From assembly GCF_011064825.1 (NCBI RefSeq), contig NZ_CP048751.1:1612001-1676000 (forward strand): 64,000 nt of DNA, written 5' to 3'. Below are positions 1 to 8,367 of this stretch, piece after piece. The DNA comes from Brevundimonas mediterranea (GTDB lineage: Bacteria > Pseudomonadota > Alphaproteobacteria > Caulobacterales > Caulobacteraceae). Both the position numbers and the translations under genes were made by a program. The notes below the pieces were generated by a model. It was not told where the DNA came from. It did no database searches and worked only from the letters and a program-made list of their open reading frames with translations. How positions within the stretch are numbered: position 1 is the stretch's first letter; every line of letters begins with the position of its first letter.

Positions 1-1196
1 TGCTGAAGGCGGGCCGCTCGGGCCTGTTTCCGTCCCTGGAAAAACGGTCGATCGCCGAGCTGGCGCAGGGGTTGAGCGGATCGGCGGACCGCGCCTTCGT
101 CATGGGCGGCGTCGTCGCCCAGGCCCTGGCCGACCGCAAGGGGGCGCGGGACCGGCTGGACGGCCTGATGGACATGATCGACGCCGCGCCGCCGGCCGGG
201 CCGGCGCGCGGGCTCGTCGTGGGCGCCGTCGAACAGATCGCGGCCGAAATGCTGGCGGTGCGCGCGAACCTGGCGGAAATCCTGGGCCCGTCTCTGGACC
301 ACGGCGCCAGCCTGGCCGCGGTGGTGCGCATGGTGGCCCCCCGAGAGGTCGAACGGCTGATCGGTCTGGATTCCCGCATGGCGCTGATGACGCCGGCGGT
401 CGAAGGTCCCGCCGCGCGACTGGGCGCGCGTCTGGCGGGGGGCGAGCTCCCGCAGCTGTCGGCGTCCCTGGCGCGGATGGTGACGCGCGAACTGGCCAGC
501 CCGCGGCGGCTGCGGCCCAATGACCCGGTGGGGGAGATCGACATCCTGCGCACCCTCGCCATGGCCCTGACGGCGGCGGCGGGCCGGCTTCTGACCCTGG
601 AAGAGGTGCAGAACGCCTTCGTCGACCGATCCAAGAGCCTGGTCACGCCCGATTTCGTCGGCGCCTATGTCCGCCAATGCCCGACCGCCCTGTCCGAGGC
701 CGAACTGCTGACGCGGCTGTGCGAGAACGTCACCGGAGGGGCCAACAAGCGGGCGGCGGCGCGCTGGCTCAGCGCCTGCGTGGCCTCCGTCCGGCTGGAA
801 AGCGAGATGCGCCAGTCGGCGCCGGGCGGCCCCAGCGTGTCGCAGAAGCTGCTGGTCCTGGCGCGACTGCAGCGGTCGGTGCGGGCCGTACAGCTGGGCG
901 AACTGGATGAAAGACAGATTTCGACGGCCATCGGCGCCCTCGGCGGAACCCTGGAGGCGGACGCCGGGCTGCTGGCCCAGATCGGCCGGGCCCAGGCCAC
1001 GCCGGTTCAGAAGCTGACGGCCCTGATGAAGATGACCAATGGCGAGACCGCGCCCCTGGGGCCGGCCGCGGATCGCGCCCGCGCCGAAGCGGTCAAGATG
1101 CTGCGGATCCCCGAAGTCCGCCAGGCGGCGGACGCCGATACCGAAGCGTCTGCGGCGCTGCAGAGCCTGATGCAGGCGGCCCGGCTGAAGGTCTGA
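1..1196 (+). CDS. Hypothetical protein, 5' end outside the window
   Basis: The reading frame is open from the left edge (first complete codon at base 3) to a TGA at 1194-1196, giving at least 397 residues. A TTG at base 72 could serve as a start. However, the codons before it read like normal protein (for example SGLFPSLEKRSIAELAQG), so the true start is probably off the edge. The product is rich in Ala, Leu and Arg, looks mostly helical, and has no obvious membrane segment, Cys pair or nucleotide-binding loop. I do not recognise the family. It runs towards the zinc-ribbon gene on the opposite strand and ends 3 bases before that gene's stop. Confidence 0.6.
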   Translation, partial: LKAGRSGLFPSLEKRSIAELAQGLSGSADRAFVMGGVVAQALADRKGARDRLDGLMDMIDAAPPAGPARGLVVGAVEQIAAEMLAVRANLAEILGPSLDHGASLAAVVRMVAPREVERLIGLDSRMALMTPAVEGPAARLGARLAGGELPQLSASLARMVTRELASPRRLRPNDPVGEIDILRTLAMALTAAAGRLLTLEEVQNAFVDRSKSLVTPDFVGAYVRQCPTALSEAELLTRLCENVTGGANKRAAARWLSACVASVRLESEMRQSAPGGPSVSQKLLVLARLQRSVRAVQLGELDERQISTAIGALGGTLEADAGLLAQIGRAQATPVQKLTALMKMTNGETAPLGPAADRARAEAVKMLRIPEVRQAADADTEASAALQSLMQAARLKV

Positions 1197-1199
1197 GCC

Positions 1200-1562
1200 T
1201 CAGTCGAAGATGTCGAAGATGCTGTCGCGCTTCTTCTTCTTGTAGCGATAGTCGTCGTCCCGATGGCGATCATCGCCGCGCCGGTCGTCCCTGTAGCCCC
1301 GGTCGTCGGCATAGGGACGCCCTCCGCCCCAGGGTTGGGACTGGGGCTGAGAATGGGGCTGGGGCTGGGACGGGGACTGGGACGGGGGCGCGGCGGGCGT
1401 CGCAGAGGCGCGACCGTCCTCGGCCGCCGAAGCCATCAGCTTCTCCAGTTCGCCGCGGTCCAGCCAGACGCCCCGGCAGGCGGGGCACATGTCGAACTGC
1501 ACGCCGTCCCGATCCAGCGTCTGCATGGCGGAATTGTCGTTCGGGCACATCAGAAGAGGCAT
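1200..1562 (-). CDS. TFIIB-type zinc-ribbon protein
   Basis: The protein has 120 residues. The N-terminal 40 carry the zf-TFIIB (PF13453-like) pattern: Cys6, then a second half with CPACRGVWLDRGELEKL at about 26-42. In many relatives the first knuckle is CxxC. Here the second ligand position is Asp9 (CPND), so metal binding may use three Cys plus Asp or be weakened. A Pro/Gln/Ser-rich linker at about 52-80 leads to a charged Arg/Asp/Lys tail ending in SIFDIFD. Function is unknown; the domain usually binds zinc and may touch nucleic acid or protein. It may be the last gene of an ahcY-flavoprotein-zinc-ribbon series on the minus strand, but 233 bases separate it from the flavoprotein gene. Confidence 0.8.
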   Translation of the reverse strand: MPLLMCPNDNSAMQTLDRDGVQFDMCPACRGVWLDRGELEKLMASAAEDGRASATPAAPPSQSPSQPQPHSQPQSQPWGGGRPYADDRGYRDDRRGDDRHRDDDYRYKKKKRDSIFDIFD

Positions 1563-1795
1563 CGGGGCTCCAGATCAGTCAGGAATCGGGTCGGTTCGGG
1601 CGTCGGCGCGACCGGCCGGGAGGGGGACAGACCTGTCGCGCCGACGCATCCGTGCGGTCCGACATCGCGTCGATACGATGCGGCGAAGGGATACGCCGGA
1701 TCGCGAAGACGCCAGAGGGGCCCGTTCCGCAGGATCCAAGCTAGGCGCCCGGCCGGCTCGCCGCCATGCGTCGTGGCGCCACAGGCCTTCCCCGC

Positions 1796-3004
1796 TCAGC
1801 AGACCTGACCGGCCGCCCAGCCGGAGGACCAGGCCCACTGGAAATTATAGCCGCCCAGCCAGCCGGTGACATCGACCGCCTCGCCGATGAAATAGAGGCC
1901 GGGAACCGCCTTGGCGGCCATCGTCTGCTGGTCCAGGGCGGCGGTGTCGATCCCGCCCAGGGTCACCTCGGCGGTGCGATAGCCTTCGGACCCGACCGGC
2001 TTGACGCTCCAGGCGTTGACCGCCTGATCCAGCCGCCGCAGCGTCGCATCCGACAGATCAGCCAGATTGCCCGCCGCGCCCTCCCGCTCGCACAGGCTTT
2101 CCGCCAGTCGCCGCGGCACGATATGGCCCAGGGCCGTGTGCACGGCCTGGCGGCCGTTTGCCGCCCTGGCGGCCTTGAGCTCATCGAAGACATTACGGCC
2201 CGGCGCCATGGCCGCGACGATGGCCTCGCCTTCGCGCCAGTAGGAGCTGATCTGCAGAATGGCCGGTCCGCTGAGGCCGCGATGGGTGAACAGCATGGCC
2301 TCGCTGAAACTGGCCTTGCGCGCCTTGGCCCCTTCGGGCGCCGAGGCCACAGTGGCGTCCACCGCCACGCCCGCCAGCGGGATCAGGGTTTCGAGCAGGC
2401 CGGCCTCGAACGTCAGGGGGACCAGGGCCGGTCGGGTTTCGGTGACGCGAATGTCGAACTGGCGCGCGACCTCGTAGGCCCAGCCGGTGGCGCCCATCTT
2501 GGGGATGGATTTACCGCCCGTCGCCACGACCAGGGCGGTCGCCGTGACCTGGGTTCCGTCGGACAGGACGACGCTCCAGCCGTCGCCGGACCGGTCCAGG
2601 CGGTCCACGCCCGTCTTCATCTTCAGGGTCACGCCCGCCGCCGCCATGTCGTCGGTCAGCATGCGGACGATCTGTTTGGCGCTGTCGTCGCAGAACAGCT
2701 GGCCCAGCGTCTTCTCGTGCCAGGCGATGCCGGCCCGGTCCACGCGCTTGACGAAGTCGTGCTGGGTGTAGCGACGCAGGGCCGAGGTGGCGAACCGGGG
2801 GTTCTCGCCCAGGAAATTCGCCGGCCCGCAGCCCAGATTGGTGAAGTTGCACCGACCGCCGCCGGAGATGCGGATCTTCTCGCCGGGGTTGGCGGCGTGA
2901 TCGACCACCAGAACCCGACGTCCGCGACGCCCGGCCTCGATCGCGGCCGTCATCCCGGCCGCGCCGGCCCCGACGACGAGGACGTCATAAGACGCCCTCG
3001 TCAC
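1796..3004 (-). CDS. HI0933/YhiN-family FAD-dependent oxidoreductase
   Basis: The 402-residue flavoprotein has an N-terminal dinucleotide-binding loop VLVVGAGAAGMTAA (about 8-21). An RISGGGRCNFTN motif near residue 45 and the C-terminal GEAVDVTGWLGGYNFQWA block are hallmarks of the HI0933/BaiN-like family. The family is often labelled aminoacetone-oxidase-like, but its physiological substrate is unknown in most bacteria. The start is GTG at 3004-3002. It lies 33 bases downstream of ahcY on the same strand, so the two are probably co-transcribed. It is cytosolic with no signal peptide. The length is normal for the family. Confidence 0.88.
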   Translation of the reverse strand: MTRASYDVLVVGAGAAGMTAAIEAGRRGRRVLVVDHAANPGEKIRISGGGRCNFTNLGCGPANFLGENPRFATSALRRYTQHDFVKRVDRAGIAWHEKTLGQLFCDDSAKQIVRMLTDDMAAAGVTLKMKTGVDRLDRSGDGWSVVLSDGTQVTATALVVATGGKSIPKMGATGWAYEVARQFDIRVTETRPALVPLTFEAGLLETLIPLAGVAVDATVASAPEGAKARKASFSEAMLFTHRGLSGPAILQISSYWREGEAIVAAMAPGRNVFDELKAARAANGRQAVHTALGHIVPRRLAESLCEREGAAGNLADLSDATLRRLDQAVNAWSVKPVGSEGYRTAEVTLGGIDTAALDQQTMAAKAVPGLYFIGEAVDVTGWLGGYNFQWAWSSGWAAGQVC

Positions 3005-3037
3005 TTGGAACCTCGCGGTTCCGGCCTCGGGGAGAGC

Positions 3038-4429
3038 TTAGTAACGGTAGTGGTCCGCCTTGAACGGGCCTTCGACCGGCACGTTGATATAGTCGGCCTG
3101 GTCCTGGGTCAGGACGGTCAGCTTGGCGCCCAGCTTGGCCAGGTGCAGCAGGGCGACCTTTTCATCCAGGTGCTTGGGCAGGGTGTAGACCTGGTTCTGA
3201 TAGGACTTGGCGTTGGTCCACAGCTCGATCTGGGCCAGGGTCTGGTTGGTGAAGGAGGCCGACATCACGAAGGACGGGTGGCCCGTGGCGTTGCCCAGGT
3301 TCACCAGACGGCCTTCCGACAGCAGGATGATCTTCTTGCCGTCCGGGAATTCGATGTGGTGGACCTGAGGCTTGATCTCGTCCCACTTGAAGTTCTTCAG
3401 GCCGGCGACCTGAATCTCCGAGTCGAAGTGGCCGATGTTGCAGACGATGGCGTTGTTCTTCATCTGCCGCATGTGTTCGACCGTGATGACGTCCTTGTTG
3501 CCGGTCGTCGTCACATAGATGTCGGCGCGGCCGGCGCTGTCGTCCAGGGTCTGGACCTCATAGCCTTCCATCGCGGCCTGAAGCGCGCAGATCGGGTCGA
3601 TCTCGGTCACGATCACGCGGGCGCCGCCCTGGCGCAGCGAGGCGGCCGAGCCCTTGCCCACGTCGCCGTAGCCGCAGACCACGGCGACCTTGCCCGACAG
3701 CATGACGTCGGTGCCGCGACGGATGGCGTCGACCAGGGATTCACGGCAGCCGTACAGGTTGTCGAACTTGGACTTGGTGACGCTGTCGTTGACGTTGATG
3801 GCGGGGAAGGGCAGCTCGCCCTTTTCGGCCATCTGATACAGGCGGTGAACGCCCGTGGTCGTCTCTTCCGACACGCCGCCGATGGCGTCGCGGATGGCCG
3901 AGTAGAAGCCGGGCTTTTCGGCGATGTAGCGTTTCATCACCTTGAAGAGGGCTTCTTCCTCTTCGTTCTGGGGATTGGCCAGGACCGAGATGTCCTTCTC
4001 GGCCTTGGGACCGAGCACGCAGAGCAGGGTCGCGTCGCCGCCGTCGTCGAGGATCAGGTTCGGATAGCCGCCGTCAGCCCATTCGAAGATCTTGTGCGCG
4101 TAGTCCCAGTATTCCTCCAGGGTCTCGCCCTTGGTGGCGAACACCGGCGTGCCCGAGGCGGCGATGGCGGCGGCGGCGTGGTCCTGGGTCGAGAAGATGT
4201 TGCACGAGGCCCAGCGGACTTCGGCGCCCAGGGCTTCCAGCGTCTGGATCAGAACGGCCGTCTGGATGGTCATGTGCAGGCTGCCGGCGATCCGGGCGCC
4301 CTTCAGCGGCTGGCTGGCGCCGAACTCTTCGCGCAGGGCCATCAGGCCCGGCATTTCCGTTTCGGCGATCGCGATTTCCTTCTTGCCCCAATCGGCCAGA
4401 GAAATGTCGCGGATGATGTAGTCGGTCAT
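3038..4429 (-). CDS. ahcY: Adenosylhomocysteinase (SAH hydrolase)
   Basis: The enzyme splits S-adenosylhomocysteine into homocysteine and adenosine, which relieves product inhibition of methyltransferases. At 463 residues it is the bacterial long form. Visible motifs are the substrate region near the N-terminus ([12 protein letters not shown]), the NAD-binding loop [18 protein letters not shown] in the second half, [13 protein letters not shown], and the conserved C-terminal KADHYRY. It acts as an NAD-dependent tetramer in the cytosol. A perfect 16-bp palindrome at 4498-4513 sits about 70 bases upstream and probably controls transcription. No SAH riboswitch is apparent in the short leader. 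Confidence 0.98.
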   Translation of the reverse strand: MTDYIIRDISLADWGKKEIAIAETEMPGLMALREEFGASQPLKGARIAGSLHMTIQTAVLIQTLEALGAEVRWASCNIFSTQDHAAAAIAASGTPVFATKGETLEEYWDYAHKIFEWADGGYPNLILDDGGDATLLCVLGPKAEKDISVLANPQNEEEEALFKVMKRYIAEKPGFYSAIRDAIGGVSEETTTGVHRLYQMAEKGELPFPAINVNDSVTKSKFDNLYGCRESLVDAIRRGTDVMLSGKVAVVCGYGDVGKGSAASLRQGGARVIVTEIDPICALQAAMEGYEVQTLDDSAGRADIYVTTTGNKDVITVEHMRQMKNNAIVCNIGHFDSEIQVAGLKNFKWDEIKPQVHHIEFPDGKKIILLSEGRLVNLGNATGHPSFVMSASFTNQTLAQIELWTNAKSYQNQVYTLPKHLDEKVALLHLAKLGAKLTVLTQDQADYINVPVEGPFKADHYRY

Positions 4430-4497
4430 GGGGGCTCCTGGCCGCAGGGGATTTTCCAGCCCTCATAGCCTGTGGAGCATGAAGGAGCAATAAACAC

Positions 4498-4513
4498 ATA
4501 AGGATATCCTTAT
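4498..4513. promoter_or_regulatory. Perfect 16-bp palindrome, candidate operator for ahcY
   Basis: The sequence ATAAGGATATCCTTAT is a perfect palindrome. Two more matching pairs follow outside a single mismatch (extended span 4495-4516). It lies between ahcY (minus strand) and the exported-protein gene (plus strand). ArsR-family regulators of the SAH/methionine cycle (SahR type) are known to bind AT-rich palindromes upstream of ahcY in other proteobacteria, and this site fits that position and shape. No such regulator gene is in the window, so assigning it is inference. Confidence 0.6.
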
Positions 4514-4575
4514 ATGCACTATGACCGATGTCGGGCTCAGCAGTTTCTTAAGCCATCCCCGTTAGGCAGGGCGGA

Positions 4576-4977
4576 ATGGAACGCCGCGCCCTTCTCGGTC
4601 TCGCCCTCGTCGCGACGGCCGCCGCCTCGACCCCCGCCCGCGCCTCATCGAGCGGCGGCGCCGCTCCGTCGGCCGACACCTATTTCCGCCTGCCGGTGGT
4701 CACGGGCTCGATCCCGCGTCCCGGCGGCCGGCGCGGCGTCCTGTCGGTCGAAGTCGGCGTGGATGTGCCCGACGCGGCCCTGCGCACCCGGGCCCAGCAG
4801 TCGGCGCCGCGTCTGCGCGCCGCCTACAACACCGCCGTCCAGCGGTTCGCCACCGGCCTGCGTCCGGGCGCCGCGCCGAACATCGACCAGCTGGCCGCAG
4901 ATCTGCAGGCCGCCACCAACGCCACCCTGGGCCGGGCCGGGGCCCGGGTCCTGCTCGGCACGGTGATGGCGCTCTAG
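4576..4977 (+). CDS. Small exported protein, Tat- or Sec-type signal
   Basis: This 133-residue protein starts MERRALLGLALVATAAAS and has an Ala-rich cleavage region near residues 20-25 (TPARA-S). The paired Arg ahead of a hydrophobic stretch gives it a Tat-like look. The mature part contains VLSVEVGVDVPDAALRTRA and a helical C-terminus, with no Cys and no catalytic motif I know. Related short proteins occur in Caulobacterales as Tat-pathway signal proteins of unknown role. The start ATG at 4576 is chosen because the signal sequence begins there. An overlapping longer frame starting at 4514 is Pro/Arg-rich and looks like a shadow. Confidence 0.7.
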   Translation: MERRALLGLALVATAAASTPARASSSGGAAPSADTYFRLPVVTGSIPRPGGRRGVLSVEVGVDVPDAALRTRAQQSAPRLRAAYNTAVQRFATGLRPGAAPNIDQLAADLQAATNATLGRAGARVLLGTVMAL

Positions 4978-4994
4978 GCCGCGGCTGACCGGCC

Positions 4995-5762
4995 TCAGCC
5001 GACGCGCGGCGACTTCAGGCGGCGCTTGTTAGAATGGGTCGGCGGCGCCGCGCCCAGATCCTCGGGCACCTCGCCCTTGAAATAGTAGCGCTGCCAGGCC
5101 TCCTTGGCCGCGTCGGGGTCGCCGCCGGCCAGACGCTGGTTGAAGTCGGTGCGGGCGCGGTTCCAGGCCTCGAACTGGCCCTTCATGACCGGGTTGGACT
5201 CCAGCGTCCGGATCACCGGCTGGAACTGTTCCACCTTCTTGTGCTCGATCAGATTGATGAAGCAGAAGGGCTCGCCCTTCTCGAACTTCACCCGGCCCGG
5301 CCGCGTGAAGATCCAGTTCATGGTGAAGGGGAAGGGCAGCCAGTCGGTCTCGATCAGGCCGACCAGGGGCTGGATCCCGTCCTTCAGGTGGTTGGGCGAA
5401 CCGGAGCACATCATCCCCCAGCCCGGCGGCGTGCGGAACAGATACTGCGGGTGCATGGTCAGGACCCCGCGCGAAAAGTGCGAGGTGACGAAATGGTCCA
5501 GGTCATGCTGGGGCCGGTCGGGGGTGATGACGATGTCTTCCTGGCGCGGCCCGCCGTTCCACTCGGCCGTGAAACCGAACGGGCACAGGATCTCCCACCC
5601 CGTGGTGTTGGCCATGTTCAGCGGCAGGCAGCGATAGGGGTGGCGGCTGATGAAGGCGTCCATCCAATTGCGCGACTGGCGGCCGGGCACCAGGTCCGGC
5701 GGCCGGGCCGTCATCGGATAGCATTCCAGTTCCAGCGGGCGCGTCTGCACGGTATCGACCAT
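4995..5762 (-). CDS. DUF6065 family protein
   Basis: The protein has 255 residues when started at ATG 5762, which has AGGAA-like pairing just upstream. A longer version to 5798 would almost reach the divergent neighbour at 5801 and lacks a clear ribosome site. Aromatic-rich segments such as NWMDAFISRHPYRCLPLN, a GWEILCPFGF stretch and FTMNWIFTRPG match the DUF6065 family. This family often accompanies repeat or glycan-related genes, but its activity is unknown. The tail is basic (SNKRRLKSPRVG). There is no signal peptide. It converges on the exported-protein gene with 17 bases between them. Confidence 0.75.
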   Translation of the reverse strand: MVDTVQTRPLELECYPMTARPPDLVPGRQSRNWMDAFISRHPYRCLPLNMANTTGWEILCPFGFTAEWNGGPRQEDIVITPDRPQHDLDHFVTSHFSRGVLTMHPQYLFRTPPGWGMMCSGSPNHLKDGIQPLVGLIETDWLPFPFTMNWIFTRPGRVKFEKGEPFCFINLIEHKKVEQFQPVIRTLESNPVMKGQFEAWNRARTDFNQRLAGGDPDAAKEAWQRYYFKGEVPEDLGAAPPTHSNKRRLKSPRVG

Positions 5763-5800
5763 GGAACCGTTCCTAACGCCGCAAACGCGACTGCTCAACC

Positions 5801-6328
5801 ATGACCCCAGACCTTGCGCCTGAACCCGCTTTCGACCGCGAGACCCTGACCGCCTGGCTGGCCGAACACGGCGTGGCCCACACGACCCACGACCACCCGG
5901 CCGTCTTCCGCGTCGAGGAAGGCCTGGACCTCAAGGCCGGCCTGCCCGGCGCCCACACCAAGAACCTGTTTCTCAAGGATCACAAAGGCCGGCTCTGGCT
6001 GATCTCGGCCCGCCAGGACACGGTCATCGACCTGAAGCGCGCTGCGGCCGCGATGGGGGCGGGCCGGCTGTCGTTTGGCAATGAGGCCCTGATGTGGGAG
6101 ACGCTGGGCGTCCGCCCGGGTTCGGTCACGGCCCTGGGTCTGATCAACGACGTCGAGCGCCGCGTGACCTTCGTCCTGGACCGGCGGCTGTGGGACGCCG
6201 ACATCGTCAACTTCCACCCCCTGACCAATACGGCGACCACGTCTCTGGAACAGGCGGCCTTCCGCCGGGTGCTGGCGGTCTGGGAGCGAGAGCCGATCGT
6301 GGTGGATTTCGGCGCCCTGGCGGGGTGA
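5801..6328 (+). CDS. ProX-type aminoacyl-tRNA deacylase (PrdX family)
   Basis: The 175-residue protein matches the prolyl-tRNA-synthetase-associated YbaK domain family. Members act in trans to hydrolyse mischarged Ala-tRNA(Pro) or related species, protecting translation fidelity. The pattern [13 protein letters not shown] at about 30-42, [16 protein letters not shown] at about 52-67 (with the conserved Lys of the deacylase pocket) and the closing [13 protein letters not shown] are typical PrdX blocks. It is cytosolic and stand-alone, which is usual when the resident ProRS lacks an editing insertion, as alphaproteobacterial ones do. It is divergent from the DUF6065 gene with a 38-base intergenic region. 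Confidence 0.88.
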   Translation: MTPDLAPEPAFDRETLTAWLAEHGVAHTTHDHPAVFRVEEGLDLKAGLPGAHTKNLFLKDHKGRLWLISARQDTVIDLKRAAAAMGAGRLSFGNEALMWETLGVRPGSVTALGLINDVERRVTFVLDRRLWDADIVNFHPLTNTATTSLEQAAFRRVLAVWEREPIVVDFGALAG

Positions 6329-6465
6329 AGCCCGGTTCCGGGGCGGAGCGTGCGTCGAAAGGCGGGAACCGACGTTCGATGACCCGCCTCTCTTCCTGAC
6401 CGGCTCGAAGTCCGCTACCGGCACAGAGGATCGCACGGCGATACTGTGCGTCCTGAGGCATGCGT

Positions 6466-6807
6466 ATGTTTGGACCCAAGCCCGTTTCTCAACCGGACCG
6501 ACGCGGCCAACCGCGTCGGGCGGTCAATGCGCGGGGCGTCGTCTGTGCGCCGGGTGTGGAGACGGCCTGCGTGATCGTCGATCTGTCGGACGGCGGCCTG
6601 AAGCTCAGGCTCGACCGGGGCGCGGCCCTGCCGCCCGAGGTGGTGGTGGTGGATATTGCGGAGGCGGTGGCCTATCCGGCGACGGTGGTCTGGCAGAAGG
6701 GACAGGAGGCCGGGCTGAGGCAGACCGGCGCCAAATCCCTGCGCGGCCTAGCCCCCGCGCGGCTGATCGGGGCGCGCGACGCCTGGATCAGGGCCGGCGG
6801 GCGCTGA
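6466..6807 (+). CDS. PilZ-domain protein
   Basis: This is a 113-residue single-domain protein starting at ATG 6466. GAGG lies seven bases upstream of that codon and only one base before the alternative ATG at 6460. The c-di-GMP signature is visible: an Arg-rich switch (DRRGQPRRAVN) early, then DLSDGGLKLRL (the D/NxSxxG motif). It probably binds c-di-GMP and changes shape, passing the signal to an unknown partner. There is no membrane segment. It stands alone, 137 bases after the tRNA deacylase and convergent with the HAD gene. Confidence 0.85.
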   Translation: MFGPKPVSQPDRRGQPRRAVNARGVVCAPGVETACVIVDLSDGGLKLRLDRGAALPPEVVVVDIAEAVAYPATVVWQKGQEAGLRQTGAKSLRGLAPARLIGARDAWIRAGGR

Positions 6808-6813
6808 GGATCG

Positions 6814-7677
6814 CTACAGACCCGCCGGCATGGAGCCGGCGTTGATGGCGATGCGGCCGACCAGGCCCTTGACGATCAGGTCCAGGGCCGAACCCTCGCT
6901 ATAGTCGGCGGCGGCGACGAAATTGACCCGGTCCTCGGAGATCAGGGAATAGACCTTCTTCTGGTCCTTCTCGTTCGAGCGGGGGTCATAGACGGCGATC
7001 GAGAAGCCGCCCTTGGTGTGCATCATCTTCATGGTCGGCACGTCGGTGTCGCCGTCGCCGATGAAGATCATCCGCTCGAACGGCACCGGCCGCTGGTCGT
7101 CGGGGATGAAGTGGTTGATCCGCTCGTGCTCCCAGTGGTTCTTCACCCCCTTGTTGATGCGGAACAGATACTGGGTCTTGGTGGTGTAGTTGACGCCGAC
7201 CGCGGGCCAGGCCGCCTCGCCCTTGTCGTCATAGACATAGTGGGAGGCGAAGACATGGGTCAGGGCGGGGCGGATCGGCGTGCCGTCGATCATCTCCTCC
7301 AGGCCGGCCGAGACGATATAGTGTTCGATCTCAAGTCCGTAGCGCGCGCCGAAGGCGTTCATCCGGTCGAACCAGCTGAGGTCCTTCAGACCTTCGAACA
7401 GGGCCACCGCCTCGCCGTGCCGGCGCAGGGTCTCGCGCGTCACCGGCGAACCGTTCTGGCGCGCGTGATGCAGCATCAGCTGCATGTACATCAGGATGCC
7501 GTCGCCGTCGGCCTCCTTGGTCAGGCGTTCCGCCTCGCCCCAGAAGGCGCCGATATCCATGCCGACGGACGGGATGAAGCTGACCTCCTGCATGTTGCCG
7601 CGCGCCAGGGTGCCGTCGAAATCATAGATCAGGGCGGTCTTCAGCAAGGGCTTGTCGCCGGAAGGGGCGTCGGACAT
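6814..7677 (-). CDS. HAD-superfamily hydrolase
   Basis: The 287-residue HAD protein has motif I YDFDGTLARG, with nucleophile Asp19 and acid Asp21. Motif III is probably a Lys in the central part, and motif IV is FIGDGDTDVPTM near residue 205. A helical cap domain with the LMLHHARQNG region lies between motifs I and II. It is likely a phosphatase of a small substrate, and the sequence does not show which one. It is cytosolic. It is transcribed convergently with the PilZ gene and lies downstream of the lipoprotein gene on the same strand with about 40 bases between. Confidence 0.85.
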   Translation of the reverse strand: MSDAPSGDKPLLKTALIYDFDGTLARGNMQEVSFIPSVGMDIGAFWGEAERLTKEADGDGILMYMQLMLHHARQNGSPVTRETLRRHGEAVALFEGLKDLSWFDRMNAFGARYGLEIEHYIVSAGLEEMIDGTPIRPALTHVFASHYVYDDKGEAAWPAVGVNYTTKTQYLFRINKGVKNHWEHERINHFIPDDQRPVPFERMIFIGDGDTDVPTMKMMHTKGGFSIAVYDPRSNEKDQKKVYSLISEDRVNFVAAADYSEGSALDLIVKGLVGRIAINAGSMPAGL

Positions 7678-7718
7678 CGGGCGGGCTCCAGAGCGTCGGT
7701 CGGACCCCGCCCTCTATA

Positions 7719-8252
7719 TCAGCCCGCCGTCGGCGTCGATTGTCGCCTCTGGCCGAAGCGGGGCGCCGCCGTCTTCTGCTCGGCCCAGTAGTCGGCGCCC
7801 GTGGTCGGCTTGAACATGGTGCGCGGCGTGCCGTCGCGCGCCACCACGGCGAAGGTGTTGGTCGAGGCCTGATAGATCAGGGTGTCGCCGTTCGGCCGTT
7901 TCACCGTCTCGGCGTCGCGCGGAGGCTTGGCCGTAAAGGCGGTGACCTTGTCCAGATAGTCTTCGGCCGACCCCGCGCCGAAGTCTGCGCCGTTGCGCTG
8001 GTACAGGCGGGCGATCTTGTCATCCACCGTCTCGCGACGGCTGGCCGTCAGCGCCGGCTTGGGCTGGGCGGCGGCGGGGGCGTCGCCGCCGCCCGTCCCG
8101 GTCGCCGCCAGGGCCAGCGGCGTCGCCTCGGCCGTTCGGTCGCGCGTCTGCACCGCCGAGGCGTTGTCGCACCCCGCCAGCGCCATCACCGCCAAACCGA
8201 CCATCATCAGCCCCAGTCCTGTGGCCGCACCCTGTCGCTTGTCAGACGTCAT
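7719..8252 (-). CDS. Lipoprotein with a toxin-like C-terminal stretch
   Basis: The protein has 177 residues when started at ATG 8252, which is preceded by a purine-rich GGGGGAGGCGAGG ribosome site. A lipoprotein signal peptide ends in the lipobox LAGC near residue 28. An Ala/Pro-rich linker follows, then a compact C-terminal part with DTLIYQASTNTFAVVARDG, TMFKP and YW. This pattern resembles the ends of some ribonuclease-type polymorphic toxins (TN-F-V--DG---T-FKP). Here it sits on a lipoprotein, so the role may be quite different. The family assignment is tentative. The divergent neighbour is coaBC. Confidence 0.6.
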   Translation of the reverse strand: MTSDKRQGAATGLGLMMVGLAVMALAGCDNASAVQTRDRTAEATPLALAATGTGGGDAPAAAQPKPALTASRRETVDDKIARLYQRNGADFGAGSAEDYLDKVTAFTAKPPRDAETVKRPNGDTLIYQASTNTFAVVARDGTPRTMFKPTTGADYWAEQKTAAPRFGQRRQSTPTAG

Positions 8253-8305
8253 CCTCGCCTCCCCCTTTGGACACCCGCTCGCCGCGAGATAAGCACAACC
8301 TTCAT

Positions 8306-8320
8306 GTTCCTGCAATGTTC
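8306..8320. promoter_or_regulatory. Candidate LexA (SOS) box GTTC-N7-GTTC
   Basis: GTTC at 8306-8309 and GTTC at 8317-8320 are separated by exactly seven bases, matching the direct-repeat LexA operator known for alphaproteobacteria. The site is in the divergent promoter region, 47 bases before coaBC and 53 bases before the lipoprotein start. Either gene could be controlled. A DNA-damage link makes sense for dut. A chance match somewhere in a window this size would not be surprising, so position is the main support. Confidence 0.45.
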
Positions 8321-8367
8321 TTTTCGGCCGTCTCGACGGCGTCGCCTTGGGCGGCTAGACGAAGGCC

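Noticed and set aside
1766..4468. A 900-codon open frame antisense to the flavoprotein gene and ahcY
   Set aside because: It is the mirror of two well-conserved genes; the GC-rich third positions keep the opposite frame open. Its translation has no family motif.
4430..4497. SAH riboswitch ahead of ahcY
   Set aside because: The leader is short and shows no pseudoknot-forming GC-rich element; the palindrome is a better control candidate.
4514..4966. 150-codon frame overlapping the exported-protein gene
   Set aside because: It is Pro/Arg-rich in the alternative phase, whereas the 4576 frame begins with a proper signal peptide.
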